Origin: Pomphorhynchus laevis
Lineage: Eukaryota > Acanthocephala > Palaeacanthocephala > Echinorhynchida > Pomphorhynchidae
DNA length: 64,000 bases
NCBI GenBank assembly: GCA_012934845.2
Contig: WNNJ02002413.1
Coordinates: forward strand, 1 to 64,000
Direction of reading: 5' to 3'
The notes below the pieces were generated by a model that saw nothing but the letters and a program-made list of their open reading frames with translations, had not been told where the DNA came from and ran no database searches. Both the position numbers and the translations under genes were made by a program. Of this stretch, positions 9,421 through 21,699 are shown in pieces. Numbering within the stretch: position 1 is the first letter of the stretch; each line of letters begins with the position of its first letter.

Positions 9421-11735
9421 TTCTACTTCTTCTCTTGTACTAAGCGATATCAACATTCGTTTGGACCGTCCTTAACTTCTTGGTGGTGGTGTTGATTTAA
9501 TCGCTGTTCCTAGTAGCCTACATTCCTCCGCCGTTATCTATACTGTGGATCTCAATCTATCCGACAATTTTATTGTCATCATCTCTATATTTCTATTCCA
9601 CGCTCTTCTTTCTTTGTATCGACAGTGGAAACATTTTAATCCATTTCTTTTTCGTTCTGTAATAATTGTATATCATCTCATGTCCCCATCTTTCATTCTC
9701 ACAAGTCCGGACTATCTGTCTAATCTCTTTGATTCGGAACTCTCTACCATACTCGACAATATTCTTCCATGTAAAATCTTTACTCTCCGTCGAACGTACT
9801 ATGAACCATGGGTTGACTCTGACTTTATGCGTTGGACGTGTTTCTACGTTGTTCGTCTAAAACCTACTTTCTTTTCCTCAAGCGTTCTCCCACTTCTATT
9901 CTTATCGATATTCACAACAACTATTTAGCGCTTCGTAGATCTCACCGTTTCCTCTTGCGTAGTAAGTCTTTGCTCATTTGGAAGAACAAGCTTATATTTT
10001 TCTCTAATTCAAGATCTAAATAGTATACTCTCAACACTATACTGTCGCACTTATCTCTGTTAGCATTCGATCCACATACATTTTCTGTTTATCTTCAATC
10101 TAAGCTCGATTCAACTATCCAAGGCATGCATTTTATCCTATATTGTATTCTTTGCTGCATATTCTTTTGTCTAAACTCTTTTATCTTCTTCCTGTATCTA
10201 TCGATGAATTTTTAATGTGCTTTTATTATTACCTAGCAAAACATCTCCTGCTGATCCTCTTCCCACTTATATACTAAAATCTTTGGTCATTCAACTTCCT
10301 CAATTTCTAATCTCAACGTTTAACTCTTATTCGTAGTGGATCTCTTTCTCCTGCTTAGAAATCTGTCATAGTTCAACCATTACTCAAGAAGTATGCCCTT
10401 GATCCCTTGCTGACTTCCTCATATCGCATATCTATAACCTTCCGACTGTCTCTGAACTTCTTGAACGTCTTGTTTGGAACCATCTTTACATATATCTTTC
10501 TTCGTCCAAACGCTATCCTCCTTTTCAATATGCTTTCCGGTCACATCATTCTACTAAGCTGGCATGCAACAAAGTTGTCTCTGACTTATTTTTTGTTCGT
10601 GATAAGAATCTGCAGTGTCGTATTGTCCCTCGATCATTTTCTGCGTCTGGTATTGTTGATCAATCCATTCTTTTTCATCATCTTCACCACAACTATATAT
10701 TTTCTTCTGCTACTGTAACCTGGTAATTATCTTATATCTTTGAACAATATTTAGTCAATGCGTCTTTCTCTGCCCATTCCTCTCTCCTGTGGCTTTCTTA
10801 AAAATATGTGATCGGACCACTTATTTTCTCTCTTCTTAGTGATCTCGCCAGCATTACATGTGACCATAATTTATGCACCATACTATATGATGATATTCTC
10901 ATTTACTCTAATTCTCCTGCTCATTTTATCGATGATCTTTCACCCTCTTCTACTTATTGTCTTCTCTCAATTTCACAACATCTTTTCTAATTTCGTTTGT
11001 ATCTTAATCATTCCAAGTTATCATATTATGATCTATCTTTTCTTATCTCACTGTATCTCCTCATTCGCTACTAATTCGACCGTTCTTTCTATTGTTGATC
11101 ATCTCACCTTCTTAGAAGTTCATGTCAACAACTGTAGTTCTCTCGATCCATTCATTCGCAACAAAATCCGCTTTTGGAATTTCCTACACATATTATTTTT
11201 TTCTTTCAGGAAATCCAGTTTATTGATTCAGTCTTATTGCTTTATCCTTTAAATCATCTATTCTTCCTATCCAACGCCTTGCGAATTCCTCCGTGCGTAT
11301 CCTCTGTCGTATCCGTCTTTTTAAACACATATACTCTTGCCTCTCTAAACTCAACTGGATAACTATGGAAACCTGCATTTTATTCCGTATTATTTAAATC
11401 ACTTTTCGACTTTTTTGAACTCACTTTCTTATTTGCATCTTTCTACACTTACTGAATATTGCCTCACCCTCATTAATCTTCGTTCATGTAATAATCTTCT
11501 CCATGTTCGGTTATTTTCCTCAAACTGTGGCCACAGTTCTCTTTTTACCGCTTTTCTCTGGAATAAACAGGTTTACGCCATTCGTTCAACTGCCTCCATT
11601 ACATTCTCTAAACACTTTCCGCTATTTTTGTCCCTTAATATTTGATTCAATAATTTACTATTTTAAACACTCCCACATATCAACATATACCTATTGACAT
11701 TGATCATACTTTTGCCTTTTGTTTGCATTCATTTT
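9421..11735 (+). mobile_element. LINE-C: decayed L2/CR1-like retrotransposon
   Basis: In rough order, three frames carry the end of an endonuclease (about 9460-9600), a linker rich in HRFLLRSKS-type residues, and an RT. The RT includes a SSYRISITFRLSLNFLN block near 10410 equivalent to NYRPISL---SKLLER, a region equivalent to FRS-HST near 10540, and LYDDILIYSNSP near 10885 in the catalytic-loop position. The 3' end is probably near 11735, where a CACAATAGCCACTTTAATAAA tail resembles the ATTTGCCACGTCGAAATAAA end of the 33.2-kb copy. Numerous breaks; old. Confidence 0.65.
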
Positions 11736-12640
11736 TGGCTATCCACAATAGCCACTTTAATAAACCTGTACTATAAAATTATATCAGGTATAATATAATA
11801 TCAGGTTATAATTAAGTAATAATTAAAATTATTACTTAATTATTTTAGTAATCATATAAGCCCGACGCGAAAGAATGACGAATGCCGTTTCGTCATCAGT
11901 ATGACTCATCAGTGCATCATCGAATTACTTGAAAAACTTGCTAATCACAACAGTTTGTATTACCAAAATACTTACATATCACTGAATTTTAAATGCATTA
12001 TATCACGTTTTTAGAAACAATCTTCTCGTGTTTTATAAACACGTGAAGAACGTCTTAACTATAACGTTGTCACAAAAATGTTTAAATCGTTTTATCCGTA
12101 AATTAGCATATCTTTATGACAAATAAATTTGCCAGCTGCGAGTTTAGAGTAAACTAAGTGGATAAACATTATGTACGAGATCCCCAGCGTCTTGATACGC
12201 GTTTACAGAAAACATCAGCTTTAAATTTACTTAAGTCGATCAGTTTATTATGAATAAACTGGATAGCCGCATATAGCGTAGTCTTTATAGGTCTGTGTCT
12301 AGTAGAATAGGTCGGTAGTATTTTAACTATAACGTAGTAATTTTCGATCATCTTCAGTAAATGTCATTAAACACAAGTGTTCCATTTTAATGCTTTTAAG
12401 AGTACTGGATGTATTACTCCGAGCTCATCACGAAGTAGGTGTGTGACTCATGATGGTGTGTGACGGATATCTTCTATTCAATTATCTCTTAAATTATATT
12501 CCGCTTAGTGCATTAAATTAGACGGCACTTGTAAAGAGCCTTGATTCAATTTTTGTCAATTAATAATAATGAAAAGTTAAATAGGTTCATCATCAAAAAA
12601 AGTTTGAAAAATAATTAGCATATAAAAAACATACAATTAG
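11736..12640. other. No recognisable feature
   Basis: AT-rich, with no reading frame matching a known family. A 60-codon minus ORF at 12169-12351 has no support. Confidence 0.35.
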
Positions 12641-13111
12641 TGAAAATTAAAACAATGACAGGACAAACAATGAAATCGGTGAAAACTCGCAAAAACAGAC
12701 AGACGATGGCTACGTTCAGTTGGAAGTTTGATGCGACAAGTAGGGATGTGATGTTTGGACACTCTTAAAGGTGAGAAAAAGTGACATTGCGAGATACGAA
12801 AGTAAACATTTCATTTGTGGTTATTGCGTGTGTAACGACGCACGATTGAATATAACTGAACCTGTCGAGGAGAAAAGCGAAGAGTCGGCGCCAACTCTTC
12901 ATTTTATTGCACAGCGTCAAGAAAGGATCTCCCACTACAATTCACAACAGCCGCACCAGCATTTGATCAGACTTTTCAAACTTCACCTGAAAAATGTGTA
13001 GATCTAGATACGAACACTCTGAACTACGAAGAGAAAACACCTGATTTCACAGATTCGTTTGTCTCTGTAACATCATGTAGCGGACCTCCGAGTTTTTTAC
13101 AATCAACTAAC

Positions 13112-13560
13112 TTGCGACTTAAATCTACAAATTTTTACTTCAATTCAGTCTCCCTAAATAACTCATTAATTGCCCCTATTCGCCGGACTTATGATAGGTC
13201 ACAGTGTCTAATCATAGCTAATATAAGGGAATCATTGGCTACTAACAACCATTTACGTGTACAGCATGACGTCAAAGCTGTACAATCCTTCTTCTTTGAG
13301 CTTTTACACACATTTTCCCCGCAGGTACTGGATTGATCCTTCGCAGAGATCTTTCGATCGAGGACAGAACTCGATTGAAACAAGCAAAGAGCGAACTTAG
13401 TAACATAATAGCTAACGATGAAAGTAACATCACCGTCATAAATTTTCGTGTAGTGCGACGCAGGACTTCAACTCGTTTCTGGATTCGTTCCATTGGCAAC
13501 GGTGGAAACATCGGGGAGCTGCGAAGTCTTTGTGTCGCAACGAAACTACCCAAGAAGTGA
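13112..13560 (+). pseudogene. LINE-B2 ORF1-like relic
   Basis: Two frames overlap by four bases near 13333. The first has DRSQCLIIANIRES, matching LINE-B1. The second has RRDLSIEDRTRLKQAKSEL and ITVINFRVVRRR, matching the DLSSEDRKQL and IIRNFQVV blocks of LINE-B1. Likely an RNA-binding ORF1 protein end, no longer continuous. Confidence 0.6.
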
Positions 13561-13689
13561 CAGTAAATGTCGATAAGAGATACGAGTATTCCGACCCAGT
13601 ACACTCCACACATGCCTTCCGGGACTTATATTCGAATATTTCAAGTCTCATTAATAAAATGATGAAGTTCTCACTCTGGTTAGCATCAC

Positions 13690-14330
13690 CTCCTTTGAAA
13701 TACTTGTTTTTACATAGTCGTGGTTAAAACCTCACATCATAGATTCATAAATTTTCATCGATGGGTACGCCATAATCCGTTCAGATCGGCAAATTTGCCG
13801 TGGCGGAGTGATCATATATGCCAGTGAAGTTCTTACAACTCGTGTTATGTCAATTGAGTGCGATGAATCAAGTCTTTGTGAATACGCTTAGGTTTCTGTA
13901 ACAGACCATGAAAGCATGTTTTTCTCTCTAGGTGTCTTCTATCCTCCCATTCGCTTCAACCGGGTCGATTATATCCTCAATAACTGAAAATGCATTCAAG
14001 GGTCAAAACGTTATTTTATTAGGAGACTTTTACATGCCGCGAATTGATTGGATAGATTACGTTCCTCTTCCTGGATGTGATCCCGAATCATTACTGCTTT
14101 TAAACACGATAAATGATCTACATTTAGTCCAACATGTTCAAGCGATACTCGTCACAGGGGTACTAGCTCCTTAATAATTGACCTCTGCTTTTCGAGTGAA
14201 TCGTATCCGATAAAAAACGTCAAATACGGACATCCGCTAGGATCAAGCGATCATTCGACCATCTCAATAGAATTTAACGCACTCGGACCATATGCCGAAA
14301 TACTTAAAACGTAGAATCCTTTTAAGATCG
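13690..14330 (+). pseudogene. LINE-B2 AP endonuclease relic
   Basis: Readable pieces include RGGVIIYAS near 13800, a GVFYPPIRFNRV strand near 13935 and ILLGDFYMPRIDW near 14008, where families have GDFN; the N that follows F is Y here. These pieces are in different frames. The SDH box equivalent is near 14250 (GSSDHST). Confidence 0.65.
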
Positions 14331-14341
14331 ACTATGATGTT

Positions 14342-15737
14342 GTGCGCAGTATAATTTCCTGTATGTATTGGCTCGACCCATCGAAAGCAGACATTCAAGA
14401 AGCTTGGGATCACTTTAAGACAATATTACATTGTGTTCTCGACTATTTTGTTCCGATACGTCAGAATCGTACACGAAAACTACATCCGAAATGCTTAGAT
14501 GCGGAATTGCTTGCTATAATCAAACACCGTGATAGATGTTTCCATGCGTACAAAAAAGATAAACACTACCGTCATTGCAGGAATCCGGTTTTTATTCGGA
14601 AAAAAAGAGAAAACGCAGTTTCATCTCAAATATATGCCGGTCCACTCATAACAATCCTTGGGTGGCTTTCAAAAGCATACTTCCACGTTCTATACACTCG
14701 ACAGATTGTTCATGCCTATTGGCCGAAAATGGGTCAATCTTGACCTCCCAACTGATGTAGCTGCTCATTTTATGGACTATTTCGCTATTAAAGAAGATAG
14801 TGTCGATCCCCGATGGTATAATCCAAGCTAAACACAATGTACTTATACCTAGAGTAGTCATATCTAACATTGAATTTAGCGGTAAAGAGGTACTGAACGA
14901 GCTACTTAAATTACCTCGCAACGCCGCGTCAGGTCCTGACCATATACCTCCAATACTCTTAAAGAAATTGGCCCATGCAATATACGTTCCCTTAGCTTCT
15001 ATTTTTAGAAGTTCACTGAACACAGGTTATCAACCATCTGATTGGACTAAGGCTATTGTACGTCCAATTTTCAAGAAAGGGGATAAATCCCAGGTTTCCA
15101 ACTACCGTCCCATCAGTCTCACATCTGTAGCTTGTAAGGTATTAGAAAAATTGATTCTTCGTCACCTTAGCGTTTTTGTTGAAGCTAACAATAGCCTCGG
15201 GCCCAGTCAGCCTGGATTTAGGCCAAATCGCTCAACGGTAACGAACCTTGTAAAAGCGAGAGCAAGCTGGGTGTATTCAATGAGTGGTTCCAAAGTAGAT
15301 GTGATATTTATAGATTTTTTGAAAGCATTCGATAGAGTTATTCCCAATTTGATAGTAAACAAATTATCTAATATTGGTGTACGGGACTTTGTTACGCTGG
15401 ATTCAATCATTCGTAAGCAACCGCTCGTTTGCAGTACGCATAAGCCATTATCTTTCTGATTACTCAATGATGACGACAGGCGTTCCGCAGGGATCGGTCA
15501 TTAGTCCGACTCTCTTTAATATATATGTAAATGATATCATAAACAGCTTGACGTCGGAATGTGTTACCTATGCAGATCAGCTTAAGGTTTGTAGGCAAAT
15601 CATTAATGAGTCCGATGTTAGCGCTCTTCAACAAGACCTGGATTCTATAAATAAATGGTGTATATCCAATTGGTTGATGATAAATGCGACTAAATGTAGA
15701 CGTATGCGGATCGGGTCCCCAGATATTCGTTGCTCTT
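14342..15737 (+). pseudogene. LINE-B2 reverse transcriptase relic
   Basis: SGPDHIPPILLKK, NYRPISLTSVACKVLEKL, FRPNRSTVTNLV and FIDFLKAFDRV appear in the frame 14800-15459. GVPQGSVISPTLFNIYVND and a TYADQLKV box are in the frame from 15374. The catalytic YADD reads YADQ, so one catalytic aspartate is lost as well as the frame being broken near 15380. The frame runs a few codons into the inserted repeat at 15738. Confidence 0.85.
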
Positions 15738-16140
15738 ATCAATCAAATCAGCTAACTGGGTCTACTTATTTAATATAATTATAAACTAAACAAAACATAA
15801 TAATGCCAAATCAAAAAGTAATAATTAAATAATAAAATTAATAATTGTTTTTAGATTTTCTATAATTTAAATCAACTTAAAATAAAATAATTTTTATTTG
15901 AAATTTGAAATTTAAAAAAACGTCATTTTATAAATTGACTAATAAATAACAGACGTTGTATCAGAATAAGAATTAGAGGTCGTCAAGAGGAACTGCTATG
16001 CTATAAGGTTTCGGCCCCTAACTCCTCTACCCAACATAGCAGCGGGGCCAAATACATGCTAATGATGTATTTCCTTTTATAAAACTATCTAGTATCTTAT
16101 TCTAATACAAAGTATATTATTTATTATCCATCCATAAAAA
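15738..16140 (-). repeat. PLE terminal repeat, copy 3, inserted in LINE-B2
   Basis: Full-length repeat of about 400 bp, from AATCAAATCAGCTAACTGGG to CATCCATAAAAATT. Pseudoknot elements are CTGCTATG 15993-16000, GGCCCC 16013-16018, CATAGCAG 16035-16042 and GGGGCC 16044-16049. LINE-B coding sequence stops at its left edge and resumes at its right edge, so it arrived after the LINE. No coding PLE sequence accompanies it. I see no clear target duplication. Confidence 0.8.
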
Positions 16141-16776
16141 TTGAAAACATGTCGATTGATTCTACAGATAAAATCGATGATTTAGGGGTATATACGCTTA
16201 ATACGCTTGGTATGAGCGCTCACGTAAATAAAGTTTCGGCCAATTGCCGTCGTACTATTGCCATCATTAGACGATCTTTTGGATCACTAGATGTGTGTAG
16301 CTTCGGAATAATATACAAGACTCATTGAATCTCGAATGCTCTACGCATCTCCCGCGGCAAGAACATTGTGTCTTACGAATCGATTCTCCGGTCGGCTACT
16401 CGTCTTGTCCCCGCTGTCAAAGACCTGCTGTTTGACCAGAAGTTAGAAATCCTAGGTGTTTCAACGGTTAGTGAAAGTTTGGCAAAAGCTTATCTTATGC
16501 TGGTATGGAGGGAAATTTTATCGCCCACTCATTCCCTTAACTTCATGTTTTGCCTACGCAATTCCGAGCAGTTACGTGGACATCGACTAACGCTCAAACA
16601 TCGTAGAAAAGTCCATCGACATTATCAGGATATCAGATATCGAGCAATAAACAGTAGGAACAGGCTCTCGCCATCTGCAATTGAATGCCGGAATATCCTA
16701 GAATTTCGGCGTGCGTTGAATAGTGTATCGCTCTCATACGAAGTCGAACCTAATTTGGATTGCTTTCTGTTTTACT
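16140..16776 (+). pseudogene. LINE-B2 post-RT domain relic
   Basis: After the inserted repeat the LINE resumes with STDKIDDLGVYTLNTL, the usual KDLGV start of the post-RT domain. The frame 16368-16776 carries SATRLVPAVKDL and RLKTL-type residues (KLEILGVSTV, then YRAINSRNRLSPSAIE), typical for the CR1-like C-terminus. The two halves are in different frames. Confidence 0.7.
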
Positions 16777-16872
16777 GACATTGTACTTTTACATTAAGAT
16801 CCATTCAAACGTGTCACCGCTCATCGGCTATGGTGATTATTATTATACTAATAATAATCGGATCCCCACCGC

Positions 16873-17145
16873 TTTCAACAACGCGATTTTATGGCTTTGA
16901 TGTGTGCTTACATAGATTCCAATAGAGAGAGTGCATGCTATATGTTTAAATCCCGTACATAGAGTTTGCAGTTCACGCTTCCACCATTCGGCCACGCAGG
17001 ACAAAAACATAATGAAGAGTGAACCCGCTTTATAATCGGGTACTTTAAGTCTTTCGACAACGCGATCTTTTGTTTTTGACGTGTGGTTACATAAATATTA
17101 ATGGAGTGTACACAGTCGATGTTTGAACCCAATACATATTTAAAC
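16873..17145 (+). repeat. Diverged tandem repeat, period about 179 bp
   Basis: TTTCAACAACGCGAT at 16873 recurs as TTTCGACAACGCGAT at 17052. The following 80 bases correspond (GTG-GCTTACATA, then TGTTT-AA-CCC). The second unit is cut short near 17145. Confidence 0.5.
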
Positions 17146-17640
17146 TCAATACAATCTCGTCTTCATTCTTCTGTGATTATTGCAAAATGCCGTAGAATTT
17201 TAGAATTTCTTCATCGAAATGTTGGACGACTTGAGCCAAAAAAGGCATAGTTTTCAAATTAATATAGGTTAACCAGTAAATTGTCCGCATCAAGATCATT
17301 TGAACTAGCAGGATTCAAGATATCTGCGGGAGTGTGAGTGTCGATTTCCCATCCATTTTAGGCACAGTCGCTTGAAGTGCTTTATCGAAGCAGCAAAGAC
17401 TTACTCAGGCAACACATTCCAGAAGTTGAGTGCGTGATGTGACAGTCGAAAGTTGGCAAGCAATAAAGAATAGTGCCTCTAATACAGCTTTTTGAGTGAC
17501 CGCGTAATTTCCTACTTCTCAATATGCTTACTTCGTGAAAGCTGTTCTTATCAACATAAACAACTCTTCTATTGCTTTCCAATTTATCACATTTATTAAA
17601 GACATTATCTTTAGCATTATTCAAATTTAATCGAAATTTG
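17146..17640. mobile_element. LINE-B and related LINE 3' fragments
   Basis: About 17150-17245 (plus) matches the post-RT part of LINE-B1 at 960-1060 (shared AATGCCGTAGAATTTTAG with small changes). From about 17640 back to 17270 (minus), the 80-codon frame 17382-17624 has NRRVVYVDKNSFHEVSILRS, reminiscent of the C-terminal tail of CR1-like ORF2. Both are short 5'-truncated pieces. Confidence 0.45.
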
Positions 17641-18059
17641 AATAATTTCGATTATTAACTAATTTTTGAATTTTTTCCAATAATTCTGGCCATCGCTTGC
17701 TTTCTATCAAATGTTTTGTAATGACGTTGTAAACAATGATTTTGTTTTTACTTTTTATTTTTAAATAAAAAGTAAAACTCTTAACTTTTATATTTTTTAC
17801 ATGTTACTTTTGTTTTAAATCTTATTGACATTTCACATGCAAATGAACGATTGGTTTTGTATTTACAGCTTCCTATAAAGACAAATTAAGATATTTGATT
17901 GTATTTTTCTTCTTTTAAGACAAACTTTCTTCTTTAATCATAAATTAAGATATTTAAATAGATATCTAATTAAACAATTGATTGAAAATATAAATTACAA
18001 TATCATTAACCCCTAGCGCCTGACTAAATGCGCCTGACATTACATTGGTTCATTGTGAA
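17641..18059. other. AT-rich, possible PLE linker relic
   Basis: About 17680-17750 resembles 18325-18400 (shared CATYGCTTG, then ATGATTTTGT). The two copies flank the terminal repeat at 18.06-18.24 kb. No intact frame. Confidence 0.3.
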
Positions 18060-18235
18060 AGCTTTACAGTACTTAATTGGCATCCATTTGCCCCCTGTTA
18101 TGTTGGTTCGAAGAAAAGGGGCCAAAATCTGATAACATAGCACTTTCTTCAGATGACTTCTAATCTTAATTTTAATTCATGATATTATATATTGATCAAT
18201 TTATAAAAATTAAAAGTTAAAAAATCTTTCTATAG
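18060..18235 (+). repeat. PLE terminal repeat, diverged copy
   Basis: The structured half is recognisable in the opposite orientation to copy 3: GCCCC 18090-18094, TGTTATGTT 18096-18104, GGGGC 18118-18122 and AACATAGCA 18134-18142, then AGATGACTTCTAATCTTA. The order of complementary blocks (A, B, A', B') is the same as in intact copies although the loops have changed. Confidence 0.65.
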
Positions 18236-18670
18236 TTTAGATTTGCTTAAATAATTTAAGATTTTTGATTTTCTTAAATAATTTGTATATTTTCCGAGAA
18301 TTATGTTGATATTTCCGGCCGATATCTTCCAAGAATTATGGGCATTGCTTGTTTCCTATGGAATATCTTTAAATGATATTGTAAATGATGATTTTGTATT
18401 ATTTTTATTATATTTGCTTTTTTAATTGTTCTTTCAATTTTTAAGTGATAACATTTAAGCTTTTTTCTAATTAATGGTATATTATCTATTAAATAATCCA
18501 TTAAAATTCTATGTAAAAAAGTTCTTATTATTCATTGACCGCCAAAAGAGCAAAGCTCAAAACAGGGGCATCATAGTAAAAAAGAGAGAGGAATAAAAAA
18601 TCGGCAACAAAGTTAAAAACACTAACTTTTTCAACAAAGTTAAAAACACTAACGTTTTCAACAAAGTTAA
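18236..18670. other. AT-rich, possible PLE coding relic on minus strand
   Basis: A 66-codon minus frame (18301-18501) is rich in I, K, N and H and could be the linker between RT and endonuclease of a PLE, but no diagnostic motif is present. At about 18610-18670 the phrase AACAAAGTTAAAAACACTAAC repeats in tandem. Confidence 0.3.
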
Positions 18671-20500
18671 AAAATAAACTACAAAGTCATGATTCAAGGC
18701 GGAATTCAGTACGAAGATAATTCTTCAATTATGATACATATGTGGTCTCAGTTTGTGTACCAGTTTAAGCTTGTGTCCTCTTAGATTTTCATTAGCAGAA
18801 AGTGTAAATAGAGAGAGTTTAAAACGTGCTTAGAAGGGTGCAATGTCCTCCACACCACATCAAATCTGCTTTAATTAAGGACGTCTCAACATCGCATATG
18901 CCTAGAACGTCTAGTTTCTGAGGGTAGGGATATCTCAAATAGAAGAAAACATATGGCTAGCTTTACGAAGAATGCCCTCAAGTAAACGCAAATCGCCCTT
19001 AGATTGCGGAAAGACTGCTGATGAAGCATAGAGCATATGAGAAAGGACAATTGAGGGGAACAGCACCCTAAATGAGTCAACATCTATTGAACCTAGCGTT
19101 TTTCGTAGTAGCCCTAGGATGCGTTGACATTTGCTTACAATATATCTTACATGAGGACCTGATGACAGATTATTAGATAATATAATACCGAGATCATTGA
19201 CTTGATCAACATTCTTAATGGTAGCACCGCCTAAAGTGTACGAGCCAGAGTACATCAACTGACCTAAATGCATGTGATATGTCTTTTCTATGTTAATAGT
19301 AAGATCATGTGAGTTGCACCACGAGTGTATGAAATCTATGTCCTTCTAAAGCCGGTTATGATCTGAAAGATCCCGAATACCATTCTAAATTTTGATATCA
19401 TCGACGTACATCGAAAATGAGCAATTGACATGGCATATGTCATTGACATATATGTTGAACAGAGTAGGACTTATGACTGAACCTTGAGGTACGCCACTCG
19501 TAATTGTTCGCCAACGTGATAAAGTGTTTTTAGCTTTCCTCGCAAATAACCTATCTTGGAGGAAACAATTTAACCATCGAAGGATACTACCTCTAATGCC
19601 TACATCAAATAATTTACTAATTAAAATGGTATGATTAACCCTATCGAAGGCCTTTGATAAATCGAAAAACAGAATATCAACTCCGTGTCCAACCTTTAAG
19701 GAATCACACCAGCTTGCCCATGCACTAACTAAATTAGTAGTAGTAGACCACCCATGTCGGAAACCATGTTGATGAACATTTAGAATACAATATTTTTCTA
19801 GGTATGATGTCAGAGAGCGCAAAATTAGCTTTACCAGAATCTTGCATGCCTCATAAGTCAGGCTCACTAGTCTATAACTCCCAGCAGCAGATCTTGAACC
19901 TTTCTTGAAAATGGGCTAAATGGTGGCTTTTTTCCACTTAAAAGGTAAAATTCCTGAATCTATGGAGCAACTGTAAATAAGCCAAAGCGGAAAGCATAGT
20001 GCTGATGCAGCCTCTCGCAATACGATCGATGGTATATTATCAGGACCACTAATGGACGAAGGTTTTGATTTTCTAAGTTCATCGAATACATCTAGAACAG
20101 AGAATTCTACACTGGATAATATAGAGTGATATATAATATCAAATGGAAGTAACTGTTCGCTATCATTTGAAGGATTCGATACGCTAGGAAATTCATAGTG
20201 ATCTGCAAATGCTTCTGCAATTTCGCTCGCATTATTGATAGAATTTTCCTCGGAGTTTATTAAGCTAAACGAATCCCATTGAGAATATCTCTGACCACGA
20301 ATAAAACTAAATACATTTCGAGAATTCTGATTAAAGGACTTACAGACTTACACATGCTAGTAATATAGGTATGACGTTTACTTCGTTTAATCGAAGTGAC
20401 TCTATTTCTAATAACCTTGTATGAGGAGAAAGATCTGATACCCCGTTTGAAATCCAGGAAGGCGCGGCCGTTTCATTGTAATATCGAGAAACTTTCACGA
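18670..20500 (-). mobile_element. LINE-B3: 5'-truncated CR1-like retrotransposon
   Basis: Minus-strand order: pre-RT linker (about 20500-20100), RT (about 20060-19385), post-RT domain (19273-18720). The endonuclease and ORF1 are absent. SGPDNIPS near 20040, MSLTYEACKILVKLIL at 19867 and a YVDD box at about 19395 mark the RT. The post-RT frame has VDQVNDLGIILSNNLSSG, the conserved DLGI block. Confidence 0.8.
19385..19867 (-). pseudogene. LINE-B3 reverse transcriptase core
   Basis: A 160-codon open stretch with HGFRHGWSTTTNLV, FFDLSKAFDRVNH (motif A), TSGVPQGSVISPTLFNIYVND (motif B) and YVDDIKI (motif C). All catalytic aspartates of motifs A and C are present, but the frame is closed on both sides, so it is a fragment. 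Confidence 0.85.
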
Positions 20501-20579
20501 AAATCAATAATTGAATTCTTGAATTTTAATACTTTAATACTTTAATACTTTAGCATTGCTATTGTTATTATTTCTGTAT

Positions 20580-20860
20580 CAAACTTTATCCCAATCAAGA
20601 AACATGGTTTTCGACCAGGTTTCTCTACCATAAGTGCTGCCTCCATCTTAAAAAACGCTGTTTAAGAAGCTCCTTTAAATCACCTTCATTTATACGCTGT
20701 TTTCGTAGATTTTACAAAGGCATTCAATTGCATTGACAGAGACTTGCTTCTCCAAAAATTAATAATCGCACTCAACCTAAAGGGCTATATCATGCATGTA
20801 CTACATCAGGTTCACTGTCCTCACATTATTATTAATACACAAGAAAATAAATCTCATTAA
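20580..20860 (+). pseudogene. RT fragment of another LINE
   Basis: Reads KKHGFRPGFSTISAAS, then YAVFVDFTKAFNCIDRDLL (motif A with D and F-x-D-x-x-K-A-F), then LQKLI. Only the fingers-palm border of an RT remains, with one in-frame stop. It abuts a different RT family on its right. Confidence 0.6.
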
Positions 20861-20869
20861 TCTCATGGA

Positions 20870-21690
20870 AAGAGGAATGATTAGTGCAGGGATGCATGTC
20901 ATGGAGGAGGAGAATGCTTTAGGTGCCTTGAAATTTGATTCGATGATGGGTTCAAAAAGTGTAAGGGATATTCTACAAGATTTGCATCCAAAAGCTGTTC
21001 AAGCCCATACTGAGGCTTTACTGTCGCAGCCATTAACCAATGTGGTCTTTCACCATCCAGTCCGTTTCGATGTACTCGACGGAGAGCACATTATAGAAGC
21101 ATGCAAACGTACGAAGGGCAGCGCAGGACCGTCTGGGATTGACTCAGGTCTGTGGAGACATGCTTACCAGATTCGGACCTGCGTCGAGCTCGTTTGCTAT
21201 GGCTTTGTCGAATTTTGGAAGGTGCTTGGCTACTGAGTGGATGGCTCCCAACTCGCTGGACGCGTTCACTGCATGCAGATTGGTGGCTATTGGAAAGCGT
21301 TGTGGTGGCATTCGGCCAATAGGGGTCTGTGACGTTGCAAGGCGCATCATATGCAACGCCTTGCTTTGTTTGATTCGGGATGACTTACATAGTGCAGCAG
21401 GCACTGTTCAGTTGGTAGCTTCCCAGAGAGCAGGTATTGAGTATGCAATACATTCAATTCGTGACGCATATGAAATCAATAGAGATCAGTGCCTGCTTGC
21501 CGTGGACGCTTCAAATGCCTTCAATTCTGTTAACCGAGCTGTTGCACTACACAATATTGAGTTTGCTTGCCCGTCATTATACACGACGCTGCGTAACATT
21601 TATGCTGCACCTGCACAATTAGCCCTGGGGGTGATTATGGCGGCATTGTCGCATTTGCCCGTCACACATCGTCTCTTCGCAAAATTACTC
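20870..21690 (+). pseudogene. RLE-LINE reverse transcriptase fragment
   Basis: Two overlapping frames (20796-21236 and 21139-21807) hold GSAGPSGIDSGLWRH, CGGIRPIGVCDVARRII, SQRAGIEYAIHSIRD and LLAVDASNAFNSVNR. I know this pattern from a widespread invertebrate RT family whose motif A reads VDASNAFNS and whose C-terminus carries a CCHC motif and a restriction-like endonuclease. The element is cut after motif A, near 21690. Clade not assigned with confidence. Confidence 0.65.
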
Positions 21691-21699
21691 CTTATTTCA

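Larger units (their letters stand above)
12650..16850 (+). mobile_element. LINE-B2: CR1-like retrotransposon split by a PLE repeat
   Basis: ORF1-like segments (about 12670-13560), an AP endonuclease (13690-14330) and an RT plus C-terminal domain (14342-15737, resuming at 16140-16776) follow in order. A short 3' UTR ends near 16850 with TATGGTGATTATTATTATAC. The PLE terminal repeat at 15738-16140 lies between the RT and the post-RT domain. The coding parts are broken in many places. The 5' limit is a guess. Confidence 0.75.
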
